DNA of 64,000 nucleotides from Ashinkailepas kermadecensis (GCA_034440615.1 JAOTOM010003959.1:62001-126000); one strand, 5' to 3'. Numbered from the stretch's first letter, positions 35,529-47,228 are shown. Notes: generated from the sequence alone by a model not told the origin. Made by a program: numbers and translations.

Positions 35529-36908
35529 CACAGCCTCCAGTCAGTACCACCACCCAGACCACGAGCACTGACTAAGCCTCATGCTCCAGTCAGTACCACC
35601 ACCCAGACCACGAGCACTGACTAAGCCTCATGCTCCAGTCAGTATCACCACCCAGACCACGAGCACTGACTAAACCTCCTGCTCCAGTCAGTACCACCAC
35701 CCAGACCACGAGCACTGGCTAAACCTCCTGCTCCAGTCAGTATCACCACCCAGACCACGAGCACTGACTAAACCTCCTGCTCTAGTCATTACCACCACCC
35801 AGACCACGATCACCGACTAAGCCTCCTGCTCCAGTCAGTACCACCACCCAGACCACGAGCACTGACTAAGCCTCCTGTTCCAGTCAGTACCACCACCCAG
35901 ACTACGAGCACTGACTAAGCCTCCTACTCCAGTCAGTATCACCACCCAGACCACGAGCACTGACTGAACCTCCTGCACCAGTCAGTATCACCACCCAGAC
36001 CACGAGCACTGACTAAACCTCCTGCTCTAGTCATTACCACCACCCAGACCACGATCACCGACTAAACTTCCTGCTCCAGTCAGTACCACCACCCAGACCA
36101 CGAACACTGACTAAGCCTCCTGTTCCAGTCAGTACCACCACCCAGACCACGAGCACTGACTAAACCTCCCGCTCCAGTCAGTACCACCACCCAGACCACG
36201 AACACTGGCTAAACCTCCTGCTCCAGTCAGTACCACCACCCAGACTACGAGCACTGACTAAGCCTCCTACTCCAGTCAGTATCACCACCCAGACCACGAG
36301 CACTGACTGAACCTCCTGCACCAGTCAGTATCACCACCCAGACCACGAGCACTGACTAAACCTCCTGCACCAGTCAGTACCACTACCCAGACCACGAACA
36401 CTGGCTAAACCTCCTGCTCCAGTCAGTACCACCACCCAGACCACGAGCACTGACTAAACCTCCTGCTCCAGTCAGTACCACCACCCAGACCACGATCACC
36501 GACTAAGCCTCCTGCTCCAGTCAGTACCACCACCCAGACCACGATCACCGACTAAGCCTCCTGCTCCAGTCAGTACCACCACCCAGACCACGAACACTGA
36601 CTAAACCTCCTGCTCCAGTCAGTACCACCACCCAGACCACGAGCACTGACTAAGCCTCCTGCTCCAGTCAGTATCACCACCCAGACCACGAACACTGACT
36701 AAACCTCCTGCTCCAGTCAGTACCACTACCCAGACCACGAACACTGGCTAAACCTCCTGCTCCAGTCAGTACCACCACCCAGACCACGATCACCGACTAA
36801 GCCTCCTGCTGCAGTCAGTACCACCACCCAGACCACGAACACTGACTAAACCTCCTGCTCCAGTCAGTACCACCACCCAGACCACGAGCGCTGACACACT
36901 TGCTCCAG
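35529..36908 (+). repeat. 49-bp minisatellite (about 28 units) ending at SLC7A exon C
   Basis: Starts of TCAGTACCACC recur at 35541, 35590 and 35639, an exact 49-bp period, and the array runs to exon C. A unit carries TCAGTACCACCACCCAGACC, then ACGAGCACTGACTAAAC, then CTCCTGCTCCAG. Units differ by few substitutions (AGTATC for AGTACC, CACCGAC for CACTGAC). Each unit contains a branch-point-like CTGAC or CTAAAC, a short pyrimidine-rich tract and CAG, which is the layout of a 3' splice site. The last unit (36909-36956) is 48 bp, lacks the TAA stop of the others and is continuous with exon C. The array therefore looks like serial duplication of the exon's own 3' splice region. Confidence 0.9.
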
Positions 36909-36956
36909 TGAGCACAACTACCCATACCACGAGCACTGACAAAGCTCCTGCTGCAG

Positions 36957-37121
36957 CGGATATTCAGAACTGGAAGATCGATCCGGCCAGCGTGGTGAAC
37001 CCCGAAAACAACTACAGCCTGGGCAGCGGTGGTTTCTTCCCGTTCGGCTTCAGCGGAGTGATGGCTGGCGCCGCCCGGTGTTTCTACGGCTTCGTCGGAT
37101 TCGACGCCGTGGCCACCACCG
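36957..37121 (+). CDS. SLC7A: SLC7A (CAT) transporter, exon C
   Basis: 55 codons, phase 1 in and out. The exon reads [20 protein letters not shown], then [19 protein letters not shown], then [17 protein letters not shown]. This corresponds to the extracellular loop after segment 6 and to segment 7 of CAT transporters, including the family signature CFYAFVGFDCIATTG. The donor is GTACGT from 37122. The canonical acceptor by length against the family is GCTCCTGCTGCAG before 36957. A second in-phase acceptor (CAG ending at 36908) would add 16 residues rich in Thr and Ser, starting [12 protein letters not shown]. The next CAT exon, expected to start with EEA-NPQ-like residues, is not seen downstream, so the following intron is probably longer than 26.9 kb. 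Confidence 0.93.
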
Positions 37122-40100
37122 GTACGTGAAATTCGACAGCAGTTGCGACTTCCATTCCGAATGGAAGATCTACTGCATTAATGGCATCCCTGTTTACGGG
37201 CATGTATTAACTAAGCAGCCCATCAATCTCAAACCAGAACTATTGATGCAAATGGGACATTGCACTGTTCCTGCATGTGGCGTGCAACATCGGTGCGTGG
37301 TCACGCTGCCCTGGTGATGCACACGCGAATCCATTAAGAAAAAGGTAGCTGCGGCCTACTACGATATGTGCCCACCACTGTTTCGCCCCGTCTACGTGAG
37401 ACGTGTCGTTTCTGTCAGGCGTAGTCAGCTGGTCGAGGCTCGAGAAACGTTACATCGTTGGTGGGACCGGAAACATTTCCGACACGAAATTCCGCGGTCA
37501 TCAGTGAAAGTTGTTGCGCACCGCGGTTACGCAGGTTTCGCCGAAGATGAGGAAGTCGCGCGAGTCAAGTGCCTTGGTATCGATGGGCCGGCTTGTTCCG
37601 AGATGGCGGATGCATGCTCAACATTCCCGTGGTGTGCGGCGGTCAGACGACTCCGGTGTCGGTTGAGTCCCGTCTCGGTGTCGCCTCGTATTTTCTGTCA
37701 CCTTGGTCGTCTTAATCTTGGTCAGTGGGTAAACGAAAAAAAGTGTTTGTGGTATGCCATGCGTAAACAGCGGTCTTCTGTTTTTGCGATCAAAGATGTA
37801 ATAAGATAAGTGGAAATGTAACACGCGTGCTTGATTGCGTTTTCTTTTCATTTATACATTAGGACATCTACGAGTGCACAGGGCCAGAGCCACTATGCAC
37901 AGCTGAAACAGGCGTGCAACTGACGAAGTGCATGATGGATGTCACTTTGTTATCGTTGCGATCTGATATTGTATAATGTTAAGTTAATGAAGACGGAAAT
38001 AGGGCTCAATAGTCAGATTTGTGATGCACGGATTCTGTGATATTAGGTGTTACATTCCACACAATCATATAATTTAGTCAAGGCGCTTCTCCGAATTCCT
38101 TCCTTTTGAAACATGCATATCAAGACATCAGCACCAACTACATTTCGCATTCTCATTTTATTTGAGATGCTAAGGTGTATATTACGCTGTTTATGATGCA
38201 ATTCTCGGTTCGGTACTGTACCGAACCGAGATGAAGCGATGCTAGCATCATTTAGAAAGGGGTACTGAGTGCAGCGAAATATGCGTCTAAGTTGATATAG
38301 ATGCCATTTTGCAGATGGAAATATCTCAGAAAACTAACAATTTGAAAATATTGTCCCATTGAGCTGTTCAAAACAACTATTTCATCTTAAAGTACCTACA
38401 CTTATTACCGCAACCGCCTATGCTGCCATATTTTTGGTAGCTTTCCTGCCAGAATCTCGGTCCTGGTTGCCGATGGGAACCGAGACGAAGAATCGTGTAC
38501 TTTCATAGTGATGGCCAAAATGCAACCAATCACAGACAGGTAGTAACTATAACGGCCATTTCTATTGGTAGGAGATCGTCATTCCACTCGCCCGTGTCTT
38601 GATGCGGACATGCGCACTGACGGCGCTAAGCGCGGCCATACTCTCTAACTAAAAGTGATATTCCACACAACTGTGCTAATATATCAGCTGAAAATAATTG
38701 TATTTGGATATAAATAGCTGGAAGCTATCTTCACATGGGACGTAGGGATCTTCACGTAGGGAAGGCTATTTCTGGGTTGAAGTTGTAAATTTGTGATTTG
38801 TGTAAATTATACGACGGATGGGAGACCTTCCAAACATTCTTTTAGCTTGGATGTAAAAGTGTGAAGTTATGCTTGAAAAGTTGGAGTGGAAAACTAAGGA
38901 AATACAAGAATTAGAAAGATGATGGGAAAATAGCAGAGTGTAGGACTTCCAACAACATTGGGAGAAATGAGTGGGAAATTATTCCAAGCTGTGTGCCATT
39001 TCCCACTAAAATCTGTAAATTTTGGGACAAATGTTGATGACGGATGGGAGACCAATGGGATGGGACACCAATGGAACCTCCAAGTTCCATTGGTGTCGGT
39101 GTGAGTTCGTAATTACCGTAATATCACATCACGTGAGCTGGTTAATAAATATACTTTTTACTTTAGTGATACTGATAGTGTTTCAACTGCATGTTAATGT
39201 AGTTAATTGTTGCACCTGCAGGTGAAGTTGTGAGCAGGGGTGGAGCTTCCTACGATTTTCGTGAAGCCTGGACCCACCATCTTTGCCTTGGCCCAACCAA
39301 CTGATGGTTCTCTTATCATGAGATCCTATGGGGTAAGCCCCATCAACAAAATTTGCAGCACTCATTGTGTCCATGGGTTTCACGAATCATTGTTGTTTTA
39401 CTTCTTCACCCATTGCAGTGAGCATGGTGCCTGCCCATGGTGTAGGAAAGCCACTGACAGGATGCATTCTAATCATTTGCCATTTTGTACATTTCACACA
39501 TTTTAAGAGAGGAGATCGCTCTTAGCTGCTGCAAAAAGTTGTTTGAAGATTATAAGTATATAATTTTATATTCTGAAATCACATGCTGATTTTAATTGCA
39601 AGTATGACATTTCTAGCCTAGTCTAGCCTTCAAATTATATGCAAAGCTCGGTGAGGATGCATTATATGGAATATTTGTACCAAAATAGCAGGTGACGATA
39701 ACTCCATTGTAAAATAGGAAGTCTCCTCATCAATAGAGCATCACATTGAATAGGCTTGTGCGAATGCAATCTTTTTTTAAAGACTTGCTGTGTTAAAATA
39801 GGTACTTCTGTGTTGGATATATATGAAGAAGAAAAATTGAGTAAATAGCTGGTGTCAGTGTAATACTGCAATTTCTGTAAATTGCCTAAAAACCATTCAC
39901 GAAGGTTCATTCATTATTACCTTGATGGTAATTATGATAGCATGCAATAAATATGTTCGTTCAATGAACTGTGACAAATAGAAAGGACTTCTAACTATTT
40001 ATTGGGGTTGCCGGGAGGTAACTTATGCCTCCCAAAATGTTGCTGAGCGTTAGCATTGGTACATGGGCGTTGACTGTGAATAATTACACCGAAAAATAAG

Positions 40101-40583
40101 TTTGTCTCCTTCAATCATTTTCGAAATACGCCGCCCCTGGCAGATAGATATGCATGCACCAAGATCTCATTCAGATGTTGCAGAGCTAACTATCGACCAA
40201 TGAACATTTCACAAAAACCGTGAAAAACAGTACCCCCTCCTCTCCTTCGTCGGTACGATGTGCGTAACTCCTGGTCCACAAAGCATTTCAGTGCTACACT
40301 TAAACTGTGGCTGTGAACTTCGTTCGTTCGTTCCAGCCACACTTCGTTGTGGCTGGAACTTGACACTGAGTGCCAACATTTCGAGTTCTAGTTGGCATAC
40401 GGTCTGGATGTGTATCGGACCGTAGCAAAAGTGACGCACGTCTAGCCAGGAGTAAGCACTGTTTTGTTTATATTGGCTTATTTTGGTGAAGTTTAAAAAC
40501 GTAAGCTTTGCACTCTACCATTTCAGCTTTGTACAAGATCTGAGCCACCCAACTTAACTTGGGGGCCTAAAATTGGGGGTGCC
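37122..40583. other. Intronic, no gene seen
   Basis: It follows the exon C donor. The frame at 37366-37809 has no known motif. Two related palindromes occur at 38203-38231 and 38455-38485. GACGGATGGGAGACC occurs at 38815 and 39041. Confidence 0.45.
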
Positions 40584-41403
40584 ATGGAGGATATAAGTAG
40601 ACTGGTAAGGGAAGCTGTGATGAAATTTGAAAGGGAGATTAGGAGAGAGATGGATGATGTAAAAGGGGAAAACCAAAAGATCAAGGGTGAGTTGAAACTA
40701 GGACAGGAGGAAAACGTCGAACTTAAAAAAGAACTCATGGATATGAACTCTCATTTGGATGATCTCGAGCAATATACTAGGAAGGACTCACTGATTCTTG
40801 GAGGGGGAGGATTTCCAACCGTCCCCCCAGACACATTTGAGGACCCTGAAAAAAAACCCAGAGAAATCACCCAAAAAATAATCCAGGAAAAGCTTGGTGT
40901 GCACCTGAAGGGAGCCATCTCTGCATGCCATTGCTTGAGGCAAAACAAAAGAGTGATTGTTAAGTTCCAGGATCTGGATGACAGAAATGCTGTTTATGAG
41001 GAAAAATTTGGGCGGAGAGGTGAACTGAGATATAACATTGTTGTCCATGAAAATCTGACGGCTAAACGTGCTAGGCAGATCCAAGTTTTAGGCAATCTCT
41101 GGGAAGCAAACCTGATAGCAATTTACCACACAAAAAAATGGGAACATTTTGGCTAGGGAAACCAAAGAACAAAAGTATACACAAATTCACCCCAGCATGA
41201 CCAAGGAAGAAATAATGCAGGCCACTGAAAATGCACCTTTGAAACAACACTCAGCCCACCAACAATCCAGTCGGTCTGATGGCATTCCAGCAGGACATAA
41301 AGTTCAGAAGGTTGATCTAGAAGAATTTGTCATTAGATCTGCTAGGAGTCCAGCAGCCAAAGGAGCTAGGGGTCGAGGACGGGATGCAAACAATGATCAG
41401 TAA
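40584..41403 (+). mobile_element. LINE ORF1 (coiled coil plus RRM-like), one frameshift
   Basis: An RNA-binding ORF1 of the L1 ORF1p/Transposase_22 kind. Residues 1-70 form a charged coiled coil (MEDISRLVREAVMKFERE, then VKGENQKIKGELKL), ending in HLDDLEQYTRKDSLIL, which is typical of invertebrate LINE ORF1. An RRM-like part follows, with RVIVKFQDLDDRNAVYEEK, and a C-terminal domain. A run of seven A at about 41134-41140 shifts the frame; the reading continues as LARETKEQKYTQIHPSMTKE to the stop at 41401-41403. No ORF2 follows directly: the endonuclease at 43.2 kb is 1.76 kb away and may belong to a different insertion. Confidence 0.75.
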
Positions 41404-42638
41404 TGAAGGAGCATGTGCTTGGTCCATGAAATAAAACATAAAATTGGTGGATGGACTGATACAATTGTGCAATAACTTTGCATCAACATACCCATGAAAT
41501 GGATGGCACATTCCCTAACCTGAAGCATTCCATGCTGATTATTGAGTCACAGCAGCTTTGGTGGAAGAAGTTTAGACCCACAAGCAATGAATTATTCCAA
41601 AGACACCCCTGGTCATACTCACATTCATACTGTCATACTGTCATTGTGCTATTGGCATGATGTGGGTTTATGGGAGTGAATGTTTGTGTGCTTGAAGTGT
41701 GAAACCTGAAATGGTTTGCTTCCATGAAGCTTTTTAACCTGTGACATCAGGGGTGCCAGTGCAATTCTCCTGAGCACATTGCCAAATTATGGAGGACCAA
41801 ACATCTGGGAGATGAAGGTCAAACAGACAACAAATTTATAGTGGCGCCCACAGTGCAAGCCTAGCCACATATAGTTACATATTGTACCTACCTGTCAAGG
41901 CTAGCTGTTTCCAATTTGAGCAGGCTTGTGTGGAAGTTATGGATGGTGTGACATCTATATTCTCTATTTTATTATGAGGTATTATCTTTAGGCTTGTTTT
42001 CCTTTTGGGAAGTAGTATGCACACATCATTGTTCAATGCATCAAAAATATTGAGCCATTCCTGAGTATGATATATGTAAATATTTCTGATCATTTATATG
42101 TGACTGACCTTGCCCCTTACACCTGGTTGCACATGATATACAGCTACAATATCTGCATTAGTATCAACAGATCAACTTATATAAAGTGGATCTAAACTAA
42201 CATTGCCTATGACTTTTGTATGGTGAATGCCTACTAGACATATCTTCTGTTTTTTCCTTATACTAAAGCTAGCTGGAATGCCATTGCATCATGTCCACCT
42301 TTCTCAATTTCTCAATGGGAATCAAATTCGACTGTCTGGAAACTGGCTTTTTCTGAAATTACAATGTCAATGTATTAATGGGACACCGTAGGCATCATGC
42401 ATTCAGATGTTCGGACGGTTGTTCAGGATAGGCACCTGGATGCCTGCCATACCTGAGTGCATACCTGCTTAGATATATAGTTGCCTGCCTGAATATTTGG
42501 GTGCCTGCCTAGATGCCCAGTTGCCAGATACCATGCAAGGTCTACATGCCACTACCCACCTAGGTACTTCCCGGTAACCATAAGTGGTCATAAGCGTACA
42601 AATCTTTGTTTGCCTGGTATGAGGCAGCCATGATTTTT

Positions 42639-42722
42639 GGTAGTGATGGGTTAGATAATGTATAGCAAATACATTGACATGGGTAGTGATGGGTTAGATA
42701 ATGTATAGCAAATACATTGACA
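42639..42722. repeat. 43-bp tandem duplication
   Basis: TAGTGATGGGTTAGATAATG, then TATAGCAAATACATTGACA, is present twice (starts 42641 and 42684) without visible change, so the duplication is recent. Confidence 0.9.
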
Positions 42723-43162
42723 ATACAAGTTTGTGTTGAAATAAAAACATAATGATTTTTAAATCAACAATATATATAATATTCCCATTACGTAAGTTGC
42801 TAATCTAACTGTAGTACCTCACTGCATACTCTAGTTTTCAGATGTTATCATTAACTTAGTCATCACTCAAACAGCAGCTGATGCAACTATATTGATATGT
42901 CAGTACAATATATTTATTCCTACATATTGGTATACATCTGTTTCTGGTGAATAGATGCAAAAAGGTACGTACCCATTTGATTATAGTACAAATTTAACTG
43001 TGCATAATTGAATATGAAATGTATTGTTATTTCTTATACTGAATGAGCAGCATTTCTGTTCTGGCGTCCCTGATTTGGGTCCCCCAATGACAGGACACGC
43101 TCTTGTCTGCGGTTGGTTGGTGCTTTAAGGTGAGGTATAGTACAACTTGTTAGTTTTTCGAC

Positions 43163-44470
43163 ATGGATATACTTCACATTGAAGCAAACCAAGATAATTT
43201 AGGAAAATATTTAGAAGAGGAGCTCGGGGATGATTTCACAGACCATGAACATATTATAACTAACTGCAACTACACGCTTCCAAACTCACTTAGTATGGAA
43301 TGGAGAGGGGATTTTCTATAATACATATAAATGCTAGATCCATGAAGAATACATTTGATGATCTGCAAGTTTTCTTAGCTGCTACTAGTATCCAATGGTC
43401 AGTGATATGCATATCTGAAACATGGCTGAAGAAGGATAATGAACAATACTTTGAAATTAACAATTACACAATGTTTGCATCTAGTCGATGTTACAGGGAG
43501 GGTTGGGGATCAGCAATTTATGTATACAAATCCTACGCAACAAGAAGTATTAATATCATAGAAAGCAACCGCATTGAAGCCTCATTTGTTGAAGTAATCC
43601 TTCGAATTGAAAACAAAAATAAATCCATACTAATTTGTCAGATATACCGTCCCCCATGTTCCTCCCATAGTGATTTCCATAGCATGATGGATAAATTACT
43701 TGACAGCCTAGAAAGTAAAGGAAAACTTACTATCATAACAGGAGATTTCAACTATAACTTACTGAATATCAGAAATGATAGAAATAGCAAAGCCTTTCTA
43801 AACTTGCTTACCTCATATGGATTCTGGCCTACTATAACAAAAGCCACTCGTGCACATAGTGCTGGAATGGCATTGCTAGACAATATATTTATAAATGATC
43901 TCTCCTATATCTGCTCTTCTGGGATATTGCTAGAGGATTTATCAGATCACCTTCCCATTTATGTGACTTTAACTTTTGATGAAAGCCAAACCTCAACAAA
44001 TGGTAATATAATAGCATTTGATTACAATCAAGTGGGTAAACTAAATGATTATTTGGTATTGGCACTGCAAAATTTTTACAACAACACTGATGCAAACATT
44101 GCATGTTTTCAATTGATTAAAGCATATATAGATGGCATGAAGCTTTGGACTAAAACACTTACCCACAGCAGAAGGAGAGCCACCGCAGTAACCATGGATT
44201 ACTGCAGGAATATTATGTCCCATAAACAAACAAAAAACTTAATTGTACAAGAAGTACAGAACAAAATCAAGTGATACAAAATGAATTAGAGTATAAACGG
44301 TATAGAAACATTAGTTCTTATTTTGAGAGATGCAAAAAGTTGTATTATCAAACAGCACTATATCACAATCAGCAGGATGGACAAAAAACATGGAAAATCC
44401 TAAATGAACTGATAAATAAGAAAAAAAACTAGATCCAAACTTCCTGATGCATTAGTACATGAATGCATTA
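43163..44470 (+). mobile_element. LINE ORF2 5' part (endonuclease), 3' part missing
   Basis: It starts MDILHIEANQDNLGKYLEEE, changes frame near 43300, then gives an AP endonuclease: FSIIHINARSMKNTFDDLQ, VICISETWL, IYRPPCSS, ITGDFNYNLL and LEDLSDHLPIYV, with the catalytic Asn, Glu, Asp and His positions kept. It closely resembles the minus-strand LINE at 31.5-34.5 kb (shared HINARS, GDFNYNLL, KTWK-LNELINK), so both are the same or sister families. After a stop near 44274 the linker continues in other frames to about 44430 and is then lost. Loss of the 3' half is unusual for target-primed elements and implies a later deletion or rearrangement. Confidence 0.85.
43300..44274 (+). pseudogene. AP-type endonuclease domain of a LINE
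   Basis: 324 codons. The domain nicks target DNA during target-primed reverse transcription. Visible active-site blocks are INAR (residue 10 onward), ISETW (around 39), IYRP (around 112), GDFNYN (around 149) and SDHLPI (around 221). No in-frame lesion occurs over the endonuclease. The first ATG here is internal, because the true start lies upstream at 43163 in another frame. Confidence 0.85.
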
Positions 44471-45095
44471 GCTTGCATTGCATTGGCTTTCTATGCAAAG
44501 ACTATCAGGTTTATGCTGAACCATTGCAGGTGGATCGGAGCCCGAAAAGAACAGATTCGGTAAAACGTTGCAAAATTCGCTAAAATGCTTAAGCTGCGCA
44601 GATTTGGTAAAATTTCCTTAATTATCATTACGCTGTCGATATTCTGCAAGAGTACTCGACATGAACGGTGTGGTCTATTGTCCCATGGGTGCCAATGCTG
44701 CATTACTTGCTCTGCTGCCAAATTTAGATGCAACCAAATTACTGCCAGAAAATAGTAGCTTTCTAGATAGTACGAACTAGTATATTTGGGTACGGTGACT
44801 GGACCCAGTACTTTTCAAAATTGCATCGTAAACAGCGTATTTGATAATTACATGGCTGAGTATATCATCACATGAAAATATAATCACGTGCGATATTTAG
44901 TGATAACATCATGCAACGTACGATCGCATTGGGAGATCTTCGAGTCACCTGTTGGATCTCATGAATACGTGGGCAAATGTTTGATGACGTAGACAATCCT
45001 ATCATCACTTGGTGACCTTATCATCACGTCGTGCGTCTCGTGATTGAAGGTCATGTTGTTTATTATATCGTGTTGTGGTACACGTTATGATCCTC

Positions 45096-45655
45096 TGATT
45101 GGCCTTATGATCCCGTGGTGGAGGTTGTGGTCACGTGATGGCCGTTATGATGCTTTGGTGGGACCTGTGACGAAGCGGTGGACCCGGCCCGTGGTGGAGG
45201 TTTGGTCACGTGATGGCCGTTATGATGCTTTGGTGGGACCTGTGACGAAGCGGTGGACCCGGCCCGTGGTGGAGATTTGGTCACGTGATGGCCGTTATGA
45301 TGCTTTGGTGGGACCTGTGACGAAGCGGTGGACCCGGCCCGTGGTGGAGGTTTTGGTCACGTGATGGCCGTTATGATGCTTTGGTGGGACCTGTGACGAA
45401 GCGGTGGACCCGGCCCGTGGTGGAGGTTTTGGTCACGTGATGGCCGTTATGATGCTGTGGTGGGACCTGTGACGAAGCGGTGGACCCGGCCCGTGGTGGA
45501 GGTTTTGGTCACGTGATGGCCGTTATGATGCTGTGGTGGGACCTGTGACGAAGCGGTAGACCCGGCCCGTGGTGGAGATTTTGGTCACGTGATGGGCGTT
45601 ATGATGCTGTGGTGGGACCGGTGACGAAGCGGTGGACCCGGTGGCCACGTGCCGC
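45096..45655 (+). repeat. 75/76-bp tandem array (about 7 units), each with CACGTG
   Basis: TCACGTGATGGCC starts at 45131, 45206, 45281, 45357, 45433, 45509 and 45585, giving periods 75, 75, 76, 76, 76, 76. The unit contains TTATGATGCTTTGGTGGGAC, CTGTGACGAAGCGGTGGACC and CGGCCCGTGGTGGAGG. The 75-bp units stay in frame, which makes a chance open frame at 45044-45364. Confidence 0.92.
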
Positions 45656-46184
45656 AGTCTAAAGTGACCGGCCACCAGGAGATGCGTGGCCGACCTGCCA
45701 TGTGTACCACACAGTGGTAAGCCAGGATGTTTCGCTAGGCGTGAAATGTCGAAGCGAGTACAGCAAGGTGCTGAAATTCGCCATGGAAACCATGTCGTTC
45801 AAAGAATCTTTCAAGTCTTTGTAACTCAAGTTTGGGCCAATAGTGTACTTGTAAGTGCACCTCTTTCAGTTGTTTAGAGATACCTAATCTTAGGATGTTT
45901 ATTTTAACGATAACGATAGCAATGTTCACACTATCTTCCTGGACCACAGCATGGATGATCTCTTTACATGGATTTTGTGTTACCAGATGTATATTGTATA
46001 CTTTGCGTGTTCTCAGTGTTGCCGGATGTATACTCGTTAATTAATGATTAATGGTAAAAACACTCATTAATGGTGAGCATAAGCATGACACTTATGAACG
46101 AGACACCGTTGGAAATGAGACATAAACACACATCAAGGTGCACGATGTCGATGCTCATTTTGGAATGCTGTCAACTCGGTGTTC

Positions 46185-46391
46185 TTTGTTTGTTTATCGG
46201 GTGGTTTACAACCCAATTTGAGTACAATCGTGGCTATTGGCGCCGCACACTCTGTTTCGCCAGTAGGCTGTCGGATTGGAAAGTGTTCCGAATGGATGCG
46301 AATCCGAACGAATTGATCCGAATGCGAAGTGTTGACCCGGGATGCTCGTATCCAGAGTTGAACACTCTCGCCCCTCGGCACCGCCGCCTCC
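46185..46391 (-). mobile_element. SINE-C, second copy
   Basis: The minus strand has GCGGTGCCGAGGGGC, GTGTTCAACTCTGGATACGA, TACTGGCGAAACAGAGTGTG and a tail CCGATAAACAAACAAAG. Flanking 13-mers CAACTCGGTGTTC (46172-46184) and CAATTCGGTGTTC (46392-46404) differ at one base. The head is more diverged than in the copy at 20890. Confidence 0.82.
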
Positions 46392-46465
46392 CAATTCGGT
46401 GTTCCAAATGTGGCATCTGTGCCTCCTACTTGGCGAACGATCTATCACTGTCACCGCACGGCCAT

Positions 46466-46549
46466 CGCCTGCAGTTAAATGTTCCAGGGGACCCTTAACT
46501 ATGGCTGGCCGCTAGGAACGTAGGCTGTGCCGCTTCATACCAATAATTA
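46466..46549 (-). repeat. Dispersed 84-bp repeat, copy 1
   Basis: The minus strand reads TAATTATTGGTATGAAGCGG, CACAGCCTACGTTCC and GGCCAGCCATAGTTAAGGGT to CTGCAGGC. It matches 63080-63164 with few changes. Both copies lie beside SINEs, so it may be the tail of a larger element. Confidence 0.8.
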
Positions 46550-47228
46550 CCGGTAAGCTGCGCCACTTCACAGTTGTGCGTTGCGTGACAGTCTACAAGA
46601 TTCACCACTTGTAGGGTAGTTCTTGACTCCTGGCGTGTGATAGTCTAATAGGACCGTCGCGAACCGCAATTAACCCGGCGTAGAGAAGAGCAAGACTTGT
46701 CGTTATACTTTGGACTTCTAACGATTAGCGCAAGGCCGAAATATGATGGATGCTGGCGGCAATTTGGCACGCGTCTGCCAGCACCTAAGACAGCGCGTAC
46801 AGACCACCTCGAGTCCGTACGTAAATCGCGGAGGGAACCGTGTCTCTATTCCGATGTATTTACCCACCGTCTGTCCACAATTAAAATATCACCCTCCGAG
46901 CCGACAGGTGGCTCCGCCTCGCGGCCGCGCGCCCGGTGGCGCGATTGGTGGGCCGACACAGCCGCCCGTCCGCCATTGGCAACACGTCACGCGTCACGCC
47001 CACTGCCAGCATGGCCGCGGGGAGGTGACTCAGGATTAGTCATACTCATGCCACGTGCCGAAGGCACATTCTGTGGTCTTGTTTTATCTAAAGCGGATGC
47101 AAGTTGGTACACTTAGCCAAAACATTGCTATAACAGTCATCGGGTGAATCACACACACTGCATTCCTTTCCGCGCGGGCTAGAGACATGACTAATTTGAA
47201 CTACGTTACACACTGGTCAGCCGTAGGT

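Larger units (their letters stand above)
29654..36956 (+). other. Intron between SLC7A exons B and C (7,303 bp)
   Basis: It begins with GTGAGG and ends with CTCCTGCTGCAG. It contains two unrelated 49-bp tandem arrays (30341-30845 and about 35529-36908) and a LINE in reverse orientation (31547-34543). If the acceptor at 36908 is used instead, the intron is 48 bp shorter. Confidence 0.8.

Noticed and set aside
35529..36908. Mucin-like coding repeat
   Set aside because: A 49-bp unit changes frame at each copy and contains TAA or TAG in the frame that fits exon C. Only the last 48-bp unit could be coding.
37366..37809. 147-codon open frame after exon C
   Set aside because: No motif, no match to the next CAT exon, and composition without coding features.
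45044..45364. Open frame with 25-residue repeats
   Set aside because: By-product of 75-bp units. The frame breaks when units become 76 bp, so there is no coding constraint.
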